Origin: DRPN01 sp964599235
GTDB taxonomy: Bacteria; Bacteroidota; Bacteroidia; Bacteroidales; VadinHA17
Assembly: GCA_964599235.1 (NCBI GenBank)
Contig: CAZRDX010000052.1
Location: 217,219 to 281,218 of the forward strand
Direction of reading: 5' to 3'
Length of the DNA: 64,000 nt
Made by a program: the position numbers and the translations under genes. This document shows positions 8,409 to 17,379 of this stretch, piece by piece (positions within the stretch are counted from its first letter, which is position 1; each line of letters opens with the position of its first letter). The notes under the pieces are model-generated. The model was not told the origin of the DNA, made no database searches, and saw nothing but the letters and a program-made list of their open reading frames with translations.

Positions 8409-9661
8409 CCGCCGAAGTCGTCGTAAGCGATCATCTCATCCGGCACACCCAGATCGTACAGCATCTTCAGCACAGCATCGATCATCATCGGCGGACCACA
8501 GAGATAGTACTCAATCTCCTCGGGTTCCTCGTGCTTGCTGAGATATTTGTCGTAGACGACCTGGTGGATGAAACCCACATCGCCCGTCCAGTTGTCCTCA
8601 GGCTTGGGCTCGGACAGGGCAATGGTAAACTTGAAATTATCGAACTTGCGTTCGATATCGCGGAAATGTTCCTCATAGAAGATCTCCCTCTTGGAGCGGG
8701 CTCCGTACCAGAAAGTAACCTTCCGCTTGGTCTTGAGCGTATGGAAAAGGTGAAAGATATGGGAACGCATGGGAGCCATCCCGGCCCCGCCGCCGATGTA
8801 CATCATCTCACGGTCGGTATCCTTGATGAAGAACTCACCGTAAGGTCCGGAGACCTTCACCTTGTCGCCCGGCTTGCGGGAGAAGATGTAGGAGGAGCAG
8901 ACACCGGGGTTGACGTTCTTGAAGGCGCCCTTGGCGGGATCCCACGGTGGAGTGGCTATGCGAACGTTGAGCATGATGATGTCGCCCTCGGCAGGATGGT
9001 TGGCCATCGAATAGGCACGGAAGGTCTCCTCGGTATTGACCATCTTGAGATCCCACATCTTGTACTTGTCCCATTCGTCGCGGTATTCCTCTTCTACATC
9101 GATATCCTTGAAGTAGACCGTGATCTTCGGCACATCGATCTGGACGTAACCACCGGCCTTGAAGTTGAGATGTTCGCCCGGGGGGAGTGCAAGTTTGAAC
9201 TCTTTGATGAAGGTAGCCACATTTCGGTTGGAGATGACCTCGCATTCCATCTTTTTAACGCCCAGCACGGCCTCGGGCACATGGATCGACATATCCTCCT
9301 TGACCTTGACCTGGCATGCCAGCCGCCAGTGTTGCTGCTGTTCCTTGCGGGTGAAGAAACCTGTCTCGGTGGGCAGGATCTCGCCGCCGCCTTCAAGCAC
9401 CTGTACCTTGCACATACCGCAGGTGCCCTGTCCTCCGCAGGCCGACGGCAGAAAAATGTTGTTGGCCGCCAGTGTCGAGAGCAAGGAGGTGCCCGGCTGG
9501 ACCTTCACCTTCTTCTCGTCGTTGATGGTGATCGTCACCTCCCCCTGGGGCGTCAGTTTCTTGCGCGCATACAACAGGATGATCACCAGCAACAGGATGA
9601 CCACAAGAAAGACCACGACCGAGGTCAGGACTACCAGGACCGTATTCGCTAAGAGGATCAT
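8405..9661 (-). CDS. nqrF: Na+-translocating NADH:quinone reductase subunit F
   Basis: 418 residues, the usual NqrF length. One N-terminal TM helix (about 5-28) is followed by a plant-type 2Fe-2S domain with cysteines in SACGGQGTCGMCKV and a distal Cys in RLACQVKV. A ferredoxin-reductase-type FAD domain (RAYSMANHP) and an NADH-binding domain (GGGAGMAPMRSH, YYLCGPPMM) complete the chain; it ends in the typical YDDFGG. NqrF is the electron entry subunit, taking hydride from NADH to FAD and then to 2Fe-2S. Fifth-to-sixth gene spacing in the operon is short (15 bases after nqrE). Confidence 0.98.
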   Translation of the reverse strand: MILLANTVLVVLTSVVVFLVVILLLVIILLYARKKLTPQGEVTITINDEKKVKVQPGTSLLSTLAANNIFLPSACGGQGTCGMCKVQVLEGGGEILPTETGFFTRKEQQQHWRLACQVKVKEDMSIHVPEAVLGVKKMECEVISNRNVATFIKEFKLALPPGEHLNFKAGGYVQIDVPKITVYFKDIDVEEEYRDEWDKYKMWDLKMVNTEETFRAYSMANHPAEGDIIMLNVRIATPPWDPAKGAFKNVNPGVCSSYIFSRKPGDKVKVSGPYGEFFIKDTDREMMYIGGGAGMAPMRSHIFHLFHTLKTKRKVTFWYGARSKREIFYEEHFRDIERKFDNFKFTIALSEPKPEDNWTGDVGFIHQVVYDKYLSKHEEPEEIEYYLCGPPMMIDAVLKMLYDLGVPDEMIAYDDFGG

Positions 9662-9676
9662 TTCGGAAAAGTTTAA

Positions 9677-10294
9677 TTAAAGTTTAATACCCATAAAGCT
9701 CATGAAGGCGATGCCCATGAGGCCGGTGATGATGAAGGTGATGCCGAGGCCCCGCAGGGGCTTGGGCACTTCGGAATAGCGGATCTTCTCGCGGATGGCC
9801 GCCATCCCGATGATGGCCAGCAGCCAGCCGATGCCCGACCCCAGCCCGAACGCGGTGGCTTCGGCCACCGACTGATAGTCACGCTCCTGCATGAAAAGCG
9901 ACCCCCCCAGAATGGCACAGTTGACCGCGATCAGGGGAAGGAAGATGCCCAGCGAGTTGTAGAGCGCCGGCGTGTACTTCTCCACGATCATCTCCACCAG
10001 CTGCACCATCGACGCGATCACGGCAATGAACATGATGAACGACAGAAAGCTCAGATCGACATCGGCGAACTGAGGCCCCAGCCAGGTCAAAGCCCCCGGC
10101 TTCAGGAGATAGTTCTGCAGCAAGTAATCCACCGGCACGGTGATCGTCAGCACAAAGGTGACGGCCAGCCCCAGCCCCATCGAAGTCTTCACGGTCTTCG
10201 AAACAGCCAGGTAGGAACACATGCCCAGGAAATAGGCAAAGATCATGTTGTCGATGAAGATCGACTTGACGAATATGTTCACAAGGTTTTCCAT
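9677..10294 (-). CDS. nqrE: Na+-translocating NADH:quinone reductase subunit E
   Basis: 205 residues with about six hydrophobic helices and the family words SIFIDNMIFAYFLGMCSYLA and NCAILGGSLFMQERDY. The conserved Cys of FLGMCSYLA and the Cys in NCAILGG are the residues that in characterised NQR coordinate the intramembrane iron site shared with NqrD. It is an integral inner-membrane subunit, antiparallel in topology to NqrD. It lies 12 bases after nqrD. Confidence 0.97.
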   Translation of the reverse strand: MENLVNIFVKSIFIDNMIFAYFLGMCSYLAVSKTVKTSMGLGLAVTFVLTITVPVDYLLQNYLLKPGALTWLGPQFADVDLSFLSFIMFIAVIASMVQLVEMIVEKYTPALYNSLGIFLPLIAVNCAILGGSLFMQERDYQSVAEATAFGLGSGIGWLLAIIGMAAIREKIRYSEVPKPLRGLGITFIITGLMGIAFMSFMGIKL

Positions 10295-10306
10295 ACCGGT
10301 AGGTGT

Positions 10307-10954
10307 TTATTTTTCTTCGATGAGTTGACGGTTGCGGCTGCGCTGTACCCAGATGATGATGCCGATGGTGATCAGCGCCATGGGAGGCAGGATCATCAGT
10401 CCGTTGTTCTCATAGCCGATCTTGTACAGCCCGATCTTCTCGAGCACCGGAAAACCAAAGAGGGTGCCCGAGCCGAAGAGTTCGCGGAAGAAAGCCACGA
10501 TGATGAGGATCATTCCGTATCCCGAAGCGTTCCCGATGGCATCGAGGAACGACGGCCACGGTTTGTTGGCCATGGCGAAGGCCTCCAGACGCCCCATGAT
10601 GATGCAGTTGGTGATGATCAGTCCCACGAACACCGACAGCTGCTTGCTCACATCGTAGGCAAAAGCTTTGAGGAACTGGTCGACCAGGATCACCATCGAG
10701 GCGATGACCACCAGCTGCACGATGATGCGGATGCGCGGCGGAATGCTCTTGCGCAGCAGGGAGATCACCACATTCGATACGGCCAGCACCGCCATCACCG
10801 AAAGAGCCATCACTATGGCCGGCTCCAGCTTGACGGTGATGGCCAGCGCCGAACAGATACCCAGCACCTGCACCGTAATGGGATTGTTGGTGTTCAGCGG
10901 ATCGGTAATCAGCTTCAGGTTCTTGCTCGAAAACAGAGGTTCTTTCTCACTCAT
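10307..10954 (-). CDS. nqrD: Na+-translocating NADH:quinone reductase subunit D
   Basis: 215 residues, multi-pass membrane protein. Recognisable words are NPITVQVLGICSALAIT and LIITNCIIMGRLEAFA, each carrying a Cys that pairs with the NqrE cysteines at the membrane iron centre. Homologous to RnfE, but the setting (nqrABCDEF with apbE) makes it NQR. The start overlaps the end of nqrC by eight bases. Confidence 0.97.
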   Translation of the reverse strand: MSEKEPLFSSKNLKLITDPLNTNNPITVQVLGICSALAITVKLEPAIVMALSVMAVLAVSNVVISLLRKSIPPRIRIIVQLVVIASMVILVDQFLKAFAYDVSKQLSVFVGLIITNCIIMGRLEAFAMANKPWPSFLDAIGNASGYGMILIIVAFFRELFGSGTLFGFPVLEKIGLYKIGYENNGLMILPPMALITIGIIIWVQRSRNRQLIEEK

Positions 10955-11675
10955 CGTTGGCTGTCATTTTTTGTTTCTGTTGTTTTTTGAAATAAGCGAC
11001 ATAACCCGACAGGCAGTCGCGGATGGTAGCCTCCAGACCTTTGCTGGTGAGGGTCCCTCCCGAGATGGCATCCACCCCGTGCGGGTCGTCGGGAGCAGCC
11101 CCTCCCTTGACGATGCGGATGGAAACGAAATCACCCTGCTCATCAAAGATGCGCTTCCCTACGAACTGTTCCTGGAAAGGACGTGTGGCGATCTCCGCTC
11201 CCAGGCCCGGGGTTTCCTTGTCATGACCGAAGGTAGCTCCGTAGATGGTGTTATAGTCGTCGTTGAAGGAGATATATCCGTACACCGGTCCCCACAATCC
11301 TTTGCCTCGCACCGGCACGATCACCTTGTGCGAACCATCGTCAAGGGTGGCGATATAAAGCGGCAGATGACGCTCCCCGACAGGTTTGCGGATCTCTGCG
11401 GCCATGTCTATGCCGAAGGCTTCCACACCGTCCACTCTCTCACCTTTGGCGTTCACCACAAAACTCCCGGTGATGTATTTGTCATACAGCTTCTCGGCCT
11501 CCTTACGGGAAGCCTCCACACGGATGGAGGCGAGGATGCTCTGTTTCTTCTCCAGTTCCACATTGCGTTTCTGCAACGGCTGCAGCAACATCGCCGCCGA
11601 CGAGAGCAATACGGCCACAATGACGATCATCACCGTGGAAAAGACGAAGATATAAGTGTTACTGAAGTCTCTCAT
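10947..11675 (-). CDS. nqrC: Na+-translocating NADH:quinone reductase subunit C
   Basis: 242 residues: one N-terminal TM helix (about 10-30), a coiled segment, then the periplasmic FMN-binding domain. The flavinylation site is in SGGTLTSKGLE near the C-terminus, where the second Thr corresponds to the residue esterified with FMN by ApbE in characterised NqrC. GLWGPVYGYI is another family word. Its role is electron transfer from the NqrD/E iron site to FMN of NqrB. The last 8 bases overlap nqrD. Confidence 0.97.
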   Translation of the reverse strand: MRDFSNTYIFVFSTVMIVIVAVLLSSAAMLLQPLQKRNVELEKKQSILASIRVEASRKEAEKLYDKYITGSFVVNAKGERVDGVEAFGIDMAAEIRKPVGERHLPLYIATLDDGSHKVIVPVRGKGLWGPVYGYISFNDDYNTIYGATFGHDKETPGLGAEIATRPFQEQFVGKRIFDEQGDFVSIRIVKGGAAPDDPHGVDAISGGTLTSKGLEATIRDCLSGYVAYFKKQQKQKMTANDE

Positions 11676-11683
11676 GGTGGTAT

Positions 11684-12847
11684 TTATTGGACGGTTACTT
11701 TAGCTCTTTTCAGCCTGCGTTTGATGTTGGCCTCCACCACATAGTGGTCGATGAGGGGAGCGAAGACGTTCATCAGCAGGATGGCCAGCATCACTCCCTC
11801 GGGATAGGCCGGGTTGAGCACACGAATGAGGATGGCGATGAAACCGGTCAGGAAGCCGTAGATCCACTTGCCGCGTTCGGTCTGGGCAGCGGTAACGGGA
11901 TCGGTGGCCATGAAGACCATCCCGAAAGCGAAACCACCCATCAGCAGGTGCTCCCATGCCGGCACCTCCATGTAGGGATTCACCGCAAAAGCATTGAGGA
12001 TCAGCCCCATCGCCAGTCCACCCGCAAAGGCCGAGACCATGATCTTCCAGCTGGCAATACCGGTATAAACCAGGAAGAGGGCCCCCAGCAGGATGGCCAG
12101 TGTGGAGGTCTCACCGATGGATCCCGGGATGGTGCCGAGGAACATCTGCATCGCCGACGGCAACTGTTCGATCTTTCCGGCAGCGGCCAAGGCCAGCGGG
12201 GTAGCCCCGGAAAAACCGTCGACGGCCTGCAGGCCGTGCTTCAGCCCGGCCACCCATACCTCATCGCCCGAGATCCAGGCAGGGTAGGAAAAGAAAAGGA
12301 AGGCCCGGGCCGTCAAGGCAGGGTTCAGGATGTTCATCCCCGTGCCGCCGAAAACCTCCTTCCCGATGATCACGGCAAAAGCCACGGCCAGTGCCAGCAT
12401 CCACAAAGGAATGTCCACCGGCACGATGAGGGCGATGAGCAAGCCCGTGACAAAAAAGCCTTCGTTCACCTCATGACCTCGCAACTGCGTGAAAACGACC
12501 TCCAGCCCCAGGCCTACCACATAGGTGACCACGAGAATGGGCAGCATCTTCAGAAAACCGAACCAGAAGGCCTGCCACAACGTCACCTGTTGCCCCAGCG
12601 CCAGAAAATGCTGATGTCCGATGTTCCACATCCCGAACAGGGTGGCAGGTAATAGGGCGAACACCACCACGATCATCGACCGTTTCATGTCGATGTGGTC
12701 ACGGATGTGCGAACCCTGGGTGGTGACCTTGTCCGGGACGAACATCAGGGTCTCGAACGCCTCAAAGGTGGAATGGAACATCTCCAGCTTCCCGCCTTTC
12801 TCGAATTGAGGCTTGATCTTGTCAAGGAAGTCTCTTAATGCTTTCAT
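11684..12847 (-). CDS. nqrB: Na+-translocating NADH:quinone reductase subunit B
   Basis: 387 residues with about ten hydrophobic helices. The FMN-carrying threonine is in FSGATPLALAA (the SGAT motif of the family), and the loop GGTGMNILNPALTARAFLFF is highly characteristic. NqrB binds FMN covalently plus riboflavin, forms part of the Na+ channel and is close to the ubiquinone or menaquinone site. It lies nine bases before nqrC and 31 bases after nqrA. Confidence 0.98.
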   Translation of the reverse strand: MKALRDFLDKIKPQFEKGGKLEMFHSTFEAFETLMFVPDKVTTQGSHIRDHIDMKRSMIVVVFALLPATLFGMWNIGHQHFLALGQQVTLWQAFWFGFLKMLPILVVTYVVGLGLEVVFTQLRGHEVNEGFFVTGLLIALIVPVDIPLWMLALAVAFAVIIGKEVFGGTGMNILNPALTARAFLFFSYPAWISGDEVWVAGLKHGLQAVDGFSGATPLALAAAGKIEQLPSAMQMFLGTIPGSIGETSTLAILLGALFLVYTGIASWKIMVSAFAGGLAMGLILNAFAVNPYMEVPAWEHLLMGGFAFGMVFMATDPVTAAQTERGKWIYGFLTGFIAILIRVLNPAYPEGVMLAILLMNVFAPLIDHYVVEANIKRRLKRAKVTVQ

Positions 12848-12878
12848 GTATGGAAGGTTTCTTTTCCCCGTTAGACGA

Positions 12879-14234
12879 TTAGCCCAGTTCTTTGATCAGT
12901 TGTTCGATGGCCTTGCGCAGGATGGTCTGCATCTCGGTCTTGGAGGGATCGACGAACTCACACAGAGCCAGGTCCTCCTCCACCACCTCATAGATGCCCA
13001 GGTTCTCCATCAGGTCGATATCGCCGATGATCATCGCCTTGAGGAGCTGCATCACCAGGATATCCATGGGCATCACCTTTTCATACAAGCCGGTGAAGAC
13101 AAGGGCCCTGTGACCGCCGTGCAGGTTGGTATCCATGATGTATTTCTTCGACCGTGGGGCCAGCCAGGAGAAAAAGGTGCGTGAGAAAGAGAACTTCCCG
13201 AATCCGGGCCGTAGCCACCCCATGAACTCACTGTGGTTCCCTTCGGGGATGACGGTGACAAGCGAGTCGTAGAAGCCCAGATAGCCGCTGCGCAGCACGC
13301 GTGTGCCGGTGAGCACATTGCCGCTGATGTAACGCACGTTCTGTCCGGCCACGTTCTCTTTCACCAGCGGGGCGATGGAAGCACCCACCATGGTACGGTA
13401 ATATTGCGGTTCTTTCACCTCGCTGCCTGCCAACGCCACGGTACGCCGTGCATCGAACACCCCTTCACTGAACAGACGGCCGATGATCAGCACATCCTGC
13501 GGATGGACCACCCAGACCACCTCGCCCTTGTTAACGGGATCGACATGATGGATCTGAACCCCTACGTTGCCGGCAGGATGCGGCCCCTGGAAATAATGTA
13601 CCTCCACGTTCTCCAGCGCCTCCACGAAAGCACGGTCCGACCGCTCAGGATGGACACCCAGGCGGATCTTCCCCTCCGTGAGCCTGGACAAGGCGTTCAG
13701 TCCCGTCTGGAAGGTCTTCTCCTCCCCTTTCAGGATAAAAGCATAATCGGGTGCCAGCGGAGCCGTATCGAACAGGGAAATGAAAACGGACTTGGGTATA
13801 TCGTGCGGATCAGCCACCAGATCGAAAGGACGCTGACGGATGAAAGGCCATGCTCCGCTCTTCAGAAGGTTCTCCACCACCTCTTCCCGGGTCATTGCCA
13901 GTGGATCGCCCTGCCGGAAAGCCATCTGCTCCCGGCGCCCGTCGGGCTCAACGATCACCTCCAGGATCCTGCGCCGTTCGCCGCGGAACACCGTCTTCAC
14001 CTTCCCGCTCACCGGCGAACAAAAAAGGATGTCAGGACGGTATTTGTCGAAGAACAGCGGCGAACCCGCCTTTACTTCGTCGCCCTCATGAACGGTAAGC
14101 TTGGGAGTGAGACCATGGAAATCCGGAGGCTTCAGTGCAAAGGTTTCCGGCTCGGGAGCATCTGTGACCTTCTTCTCAGCCTCCCCCTGAAGAGGGATGT
14201 CCAAACCCTTCTTCAGTCTGATCACCTTGTCCAT
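12879..14234 (-). CDS. nqrA: Na+-translocating NADH:quinone reductase subunit A
   Basis: 451 residues, soluble peripheral subunit with no TM helix. It starts MDKVIRLKKGLDIPLQGEAE, the typical NqrA opening, and carries KAGSPLFFDK and HVDPVNKGEVVW. NqrA takes part in quinone binding. It is the first gene of the operon; a TATTTTTG box lies 28 bases upstream of its ATG. Confidence 0.97.
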   Translation of the reverse strand: MDKVIRLKKGLDIPLQGEAEKKVTDAPEPETFALKPPDFHGLTPKLTVHEGDEVKAGSPLFFDKYRPDILFCSPVSGKVKTVFRGERRRILEVIVEPDGRREQMAFRQGDPLAMTREEVVENLLKSGAWPFIRQRPFDLVADPHDIPKSVFISLFDTAPLAPDYAFILKGEEKTFQTGLNALSRLTEGKIRLGVHPERSDRAFVEALENVEVHYFQGPHPAGNVGVQIHHVDPVNKGEVVWVVHPQDVLIIGRLFSEGVFDARRTVALAGSEVKEPQYYRTMVGASIAPLVKENVAGQNVRYISGNVLTGTRVLRSGYLGFYDSLVTVIPEGNHSEFMGWLRPGFGKFSFSRTFFSWLAPRSKKYIMDTNLHGGHRALVFTGLYEKVMPMDILVMQLLKAMIIGDIDLMENLGIYEVVEEDLALCEFVDPSKTEMQTILRKAIEQLIKELG

Positions 14235-14261
14235 ACAAAAGCTTTTTTGTTATGATGCAAA

Positions 14262-14269
14262 CAAAAATA
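14262..14269 (-). promoter_or_regulatory. -7 box of the nqr operon
   Basis: Reverse-strand TATTTTTG (TAnnTTTG) lies 28 bases before nqrA, inside a very AT-rich stretch (about 14255-14310) that contrasts with the GC-rich surroundings. Confidence 0.55.
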
Positions 14270-14390
14270 ATTTTTTTTTCTTTTTTATACATTATTTCAC
14301 AATTTTTATTTTTCCGCTGACCGGAACGTCTTGAGCAATCCGGGATTGCCGGTTTTTCCTCTCCGGAAGGGAGCAACCGCAGCAGATGAT

Positions 14391-14398
14391 TATCTTTG
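14391..14398 (+). promoter_or_regulatory. -7 box immediately before the T9SS plug gene
   Basis: TATCTTTG ends only four bases before the ATG at 14403. A start site at normal distance would give a leaderless or nearly leaderless mRNA. It also argues against the longer in-frame start at 14331. Confidence 0.5.
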
Positions 14399-14402
14399 CA
14401 AT

Positions 14403-15677
14403 ATGAATACGAAACAGTGGATACAAACTGTGATCCTGCTGATGGGGGGAGGGATCCCCCTGGCGCTCTACGGTCAGACCGAGGTGCTGGGCGACCGCAT
14501 CTATTCTTCCACCATCCACACCGTCGAATTGTACCGCACGGGCTGGCGCATGTCCCGACCCGTCATGAAACAGGGGGAAGATGTCACGCTGAGCCTCGAC
14601 TTCGACGACCTGTCCGACACGCCTGAGAACTATCGTTACACCTTTGTCCATTGTGATGCCCGGTGGCATCCTTCCGATCTCTTGCCCGAAGATTACCTCG
14701 ACGGCTTTGCCGATAACGACATCCGTGATTACGAGAGCTCGGTGAATACCACCGTCCCCTACGTCCATTATCATCTGACCTTCCCCAATGAGGAGGTGCG
14801 GTTTCTCCTTTCAGGCAATTATGTGGTGAAGGTCTTTCTCGACGACCCTGCTGATCCGGTGCTGACGGCCCGTTTCATGATCGTCGCAGGGAAAGTCCAG
14901 ATCACGGGTGAGGTGGTCCGTCCTTCCGGGCCGCGGCGTGATGAGGACCAGCAGCTGCATTTCACCGTCGACTACGGGGCTTTACCGTTGCGCTCACCCG
15001 CCGACGAGCTCTTCGTCGTAGTACGCCAGAACGGACGGTGGGACAATGCCCTCTTCGGTCCCCGCCCTTCCTCCGCCGGCAACGGACGCCTGGTCTTCGG
15101 CACCCCCTCCGAGATCATCTTTCCCGGCTGCAATGAGTTCAGGAACCTCGACCTGAAGAGCGTCCGTTACCAGAGCCCCGGCATCGCCGGCATCGAGTAC
15201 CGGCCGCCGTACTACAACGTTTTCCTCCAACCGGCAGAGATAAGGAGTTTCCGCCCCTATATGACCCGCCAGGACCTGAACGGTCGCTTCTTCATAGAGA
15301 ACTCACGCGGCAGCACCCCCGACACCGATGCCGATTATTTCAATGTCTTCTTTTTCCTACCCGTCTCCTTTCCTTTCGAGGGAGAGGTACACATCTTCGG
15401 TGCTCTCACCCAGTGGGGTTCTTCTCCGGCCGGCAGGATGCGTTACAACGAACAGGAGCACCGTTACGAGGGCACGATGCTCCTGAAACAAGGAATGTAC
15501 AACTACCTTTATGCGGTGAAGGCTCCCGGCAGCCGGCGATACGACCTCACCCGTCTCGAAGGGAGTCATTTCGAGACGGTGAACGAATACCAGATCCTGG
15601 TCTATTACCGCGAGGCGGGCGAGCGCTACGACCGGCTTGTGGGCGAGGCCACCCTCCTTTCCGGCGCCGTGCACTGA
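14403..15677 (+). CDS. type IX secretion system plug-family protein (DUF5103)
   Basis: A 424-residue exported protein. The ATG at 14403 gives a clean signal peptide (MNTKQWIQTVILLMGGGIPL, cleavage after LYG-Q). The mature part is beta-rich with RTGWRMSRPVMKQGEDVTL, DFDDLSDTPENYRYTFVHCD, and aromatic-rich strands near the C-terminus (HIFGALTQWG, GMYNYLYAV) typical of DUF5103/PF17116. Members were identified as a plug of the SprA translocon of T9SS. It is a stand-alone gene, convergent with the aldehyde dehydrogenase (4-base gap). Function is by family, not shown here. Confidence 0.85.
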   Translation: MNTKQWIQTVILLMGGGIPLALYGQTEVLGDRIYSSTIHTVELYRTGWRMSRPVMKQGEDVTLSLDFDDLSDTPENYRYTFVHCDARWHPSDLLPEDYLDGFADNDIRDYESSVNTTVPYVHYHLTFPNEEVRFLLSGNYVVKVFLDDPADPVLTARFMIVAGKVQITGEVVRPSGPRRDEDQQLHFTVDYGALPLRSPADELFVVVRQNGRWDNALFGPRPSSAGNGRLVFGTPSEIIFPGCNEFRNLDLKSVRYQSPGIAGIEYRPPYYNVFLQPAEIRSFRPYMTRQDLNGRFFIENSRGSTPDTDADYFNVFFFLPVSFPFEGEVHIFGALTQWGSSPAGRMRYNEQEHRYEGTMLLKQGMYNYLYAVKAPGSRRYDLTRLEGSHFETVNEYQILVYYREAGERYDRLVGEATLLSGAVH

Positions 15678-15681
15678 TACG

Positions 15682-17238
15682 TCACAGCTCGAAACGTATC
15701 CCCTGTGCCAGCGGCAGCTCGGTGCTGTAGTTGATGGTATTGGTCTGCCGGCGCATATAGGCTTTCCAGGCATCCGAACCCGACTCGCGGCCGCCGCCCG
15801 TATCCTTCTCGCCGCCAAAAGCCCCGCCTATCTCGGCGCCGGAGGTGCCGATGTTGACATTGGCAATGCCGCAGTCGGAACCGCGTGCCGAGAGGAACTC
15901 CTCAGCTTCGCGCAGGTTGAGCGTGAAGATGGCTGACGAGAGCCCTTGCGGCACGGCATTGTGCAGCTCCAGAGCCTCATCGAACTCTTTGTAGCGGATC
16001 AGATACAGCAACGGAGCAAAGGTCTCCTCCTGGACGATGTTGTAATGGTTCTCCGCCTCAGCGATGGCCGGATTGACATAGAGACCTGACGGATACTGTG
16101 GTCCTTCGAGCACTTCGCCGCCGGTGATGATACGGCCGCCCTCCTCCACCACGGCCTTCTGGGCCTGGGTGAAAAGATCGACTGCGAAACGGTCGATCAG
16201 CGGCCCCACCAGTGTCTTCTCATCCAGAGGGTTGCCGATGCGGTGGGCCACCTGCTCGTAAGCATGCACGAGGCGCTCTTTCACCTCGTCGTACACCGAC
16301 TCCTGGATGATCAGACGCCTCGTGGTGGTGCAGCGCTGGCCCGCCGTTCCCACCGCCCCGAAGACAATGGCCGGGATGGCCAGATCCAGGTCGGCATGCT
16401 TCGAGACGATGATGGCGTTGTTGCCCCCCAGCTCGGCGATGACACGCCCCAGACGCGCCGCTACGATCCTGCTCACATGCTTGCCCACCGCCGTCGAACC
16501 GGTAACCGAGATCAGGGGGATCCGTCTGTCCTGAAGGAAATTGTCACCCATGGCCGAGGATCGTGCCACCACCAGGTTGAAAACCCCCTCGGGGACATGG
16601 TTGGCTTTCAGCACGCGTGAGATGATGTTCATCGTGGCAATGGCCGTAAGAGGCGTCTTGGAACTGGGCTTCCATACCACCACATCCCCCGCCACGGCCG
16701 CGATCATGGCATTCCATGCCCACACCGCCACAGGGAAATTGAACGAGGTGATCAGTCCCACGATACCCAGGGGATGGTACTGCTCGAACATCCTGTGTTT
16801 CGGCCGCTCCGACTGCATCGTGAAACCATAGAGCTGACGCGACTGCCCCACGGCAAAATCACAGATGTCGATCATCTCCTGCACCTCGCCCAGACCCTCC
16901 TGATAGATCTTACCCATCTCGAGGGTTACCAGCTTACCCAGATCCTCCTTATATTCTCGCAGTGCCAGTCCGATCTGGCGTACCACCTCACCGCGCTTGG
17001 GTGCAGGCACCATGCGCCATTCCAGGAAAGCTTCCTGCGCACGTTTGATCACCTTCTCATAATCCTCGCGCGTGGCATTCTTCACCCGCGCGATCACACT
17101 ACTATCGATGGGCGTTTCCGAGACCGTCTCCGGCCCCTCGGTGTCCCACCATTCGGTACCCGTGGAAACTCCCGGGTTCAGATCCCTGATCCCCAGCCTC
17201 TCCAGGGTCTCCGCTATTCCATAATCTTTCAGTTTCAT
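15682..17238 (-). CDS. aldehyde dehydrogenase, alpha-aminoadipic semialdehyde dehydrogenase (ALDH7) type
   Basis: 518 residues from the ATG at 17238 (MKLKDYG); an in-frame upstream Met at 17286 would add a non-family leader. Motifs: SFNFPVAVWAWNAM with the catalytic Asn, VTGSTAVGKHV for NAD binding, ELGGNNAI with the general base Glu, and GTAGQRCTTTRR with the nucleophilic Cys. The GQRCTTTRR version and the C-terminal SGAEIGGAFGGEK are typical of ALDH7 (AASADH/AmaB), which oxidises 2-aminoadipate 6-semialdehyde in lysine degradation. Divergent from pruA across 141 bases, which pairs two amino-acid semialdehyde dehydrogenases. Confidence 0.88.
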   Translation of the reverse strand: MKLKDYGIAETLERLGIRDLNPGVSTGTEWWDTEGPETVSETPIDSSVIARVKNATREDYEKVIKRAQEAFLEWRMVPAPKRGEVVRQIGLALREYKEDLGKLVTLEMGKIYQEGLGEVQEMIDICDFAVGQSRQLYGFTMQSERPKHRMFEQYHPLGIVGLITSFNFPVAVWAWNAMIAAVAGDVVVWKPSSKTPLTAIATMNIISRVLKANHVPEGVFNLVVARSSAMGDNFLQDRRIPLISVTGSTAVGKHVSRIVAARLGRVIAELGGNNAIIVSKHADLDLAIPAIVFGAVGTAGQRCTTTRRLIIQESVYDEVKERLVHAYEQVAHRIGNPLDEKTLVGPLIDRFAVDLFTQAQKAVVEEGGRIITGGEVLEGPQYPSGLYVNPAIAEAENHYNIVQEETFAPLLYLIRYKEFDEALELHNAVPQGLSSAIFTLNLREAEEFLSARGSDCGIANVNIGTSGAEIGGAFGGEKDTGGGRESGSDAWKAYMRRQTNTINYSTELPLAQGIRFEL

Positions 17239-17338
17239 TGTCCAATGTGCTTTTTGGTTTGCAGAAATTTTCCCTAAAAATACCACCTTCTGACGAGAAC
17301 GATGATGTTTTTCATTATTTTTTCGAATATTTATACAT

Positions 17339-17346
17339 TATTTTTG
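17339..17346 (+). promoter_or_regulatory. -7 box of pruA
   Basis: TATTTTTG matches TAnnTTTG and lies 33 bases before the ATG at 17380, in the AT-rich divergent gap. Confidence 0.5.
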
Positions 17347-17379
17347 TAGCTTTAGAAAGAACCCTAAAACCAGGAGATC

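Noticed and set aside
8531..9652. 373-codon forward ORF opposite nqrF
   Set aside because: Antisense shadow of nqrF; no motif.
10307..12847. Rnf complex instead of NQR
   Set aside because: NqrA and NqrF are unmistakable, and no RnfB/RnfC genes are present, so nqrD/E/B/C belong to NQR.
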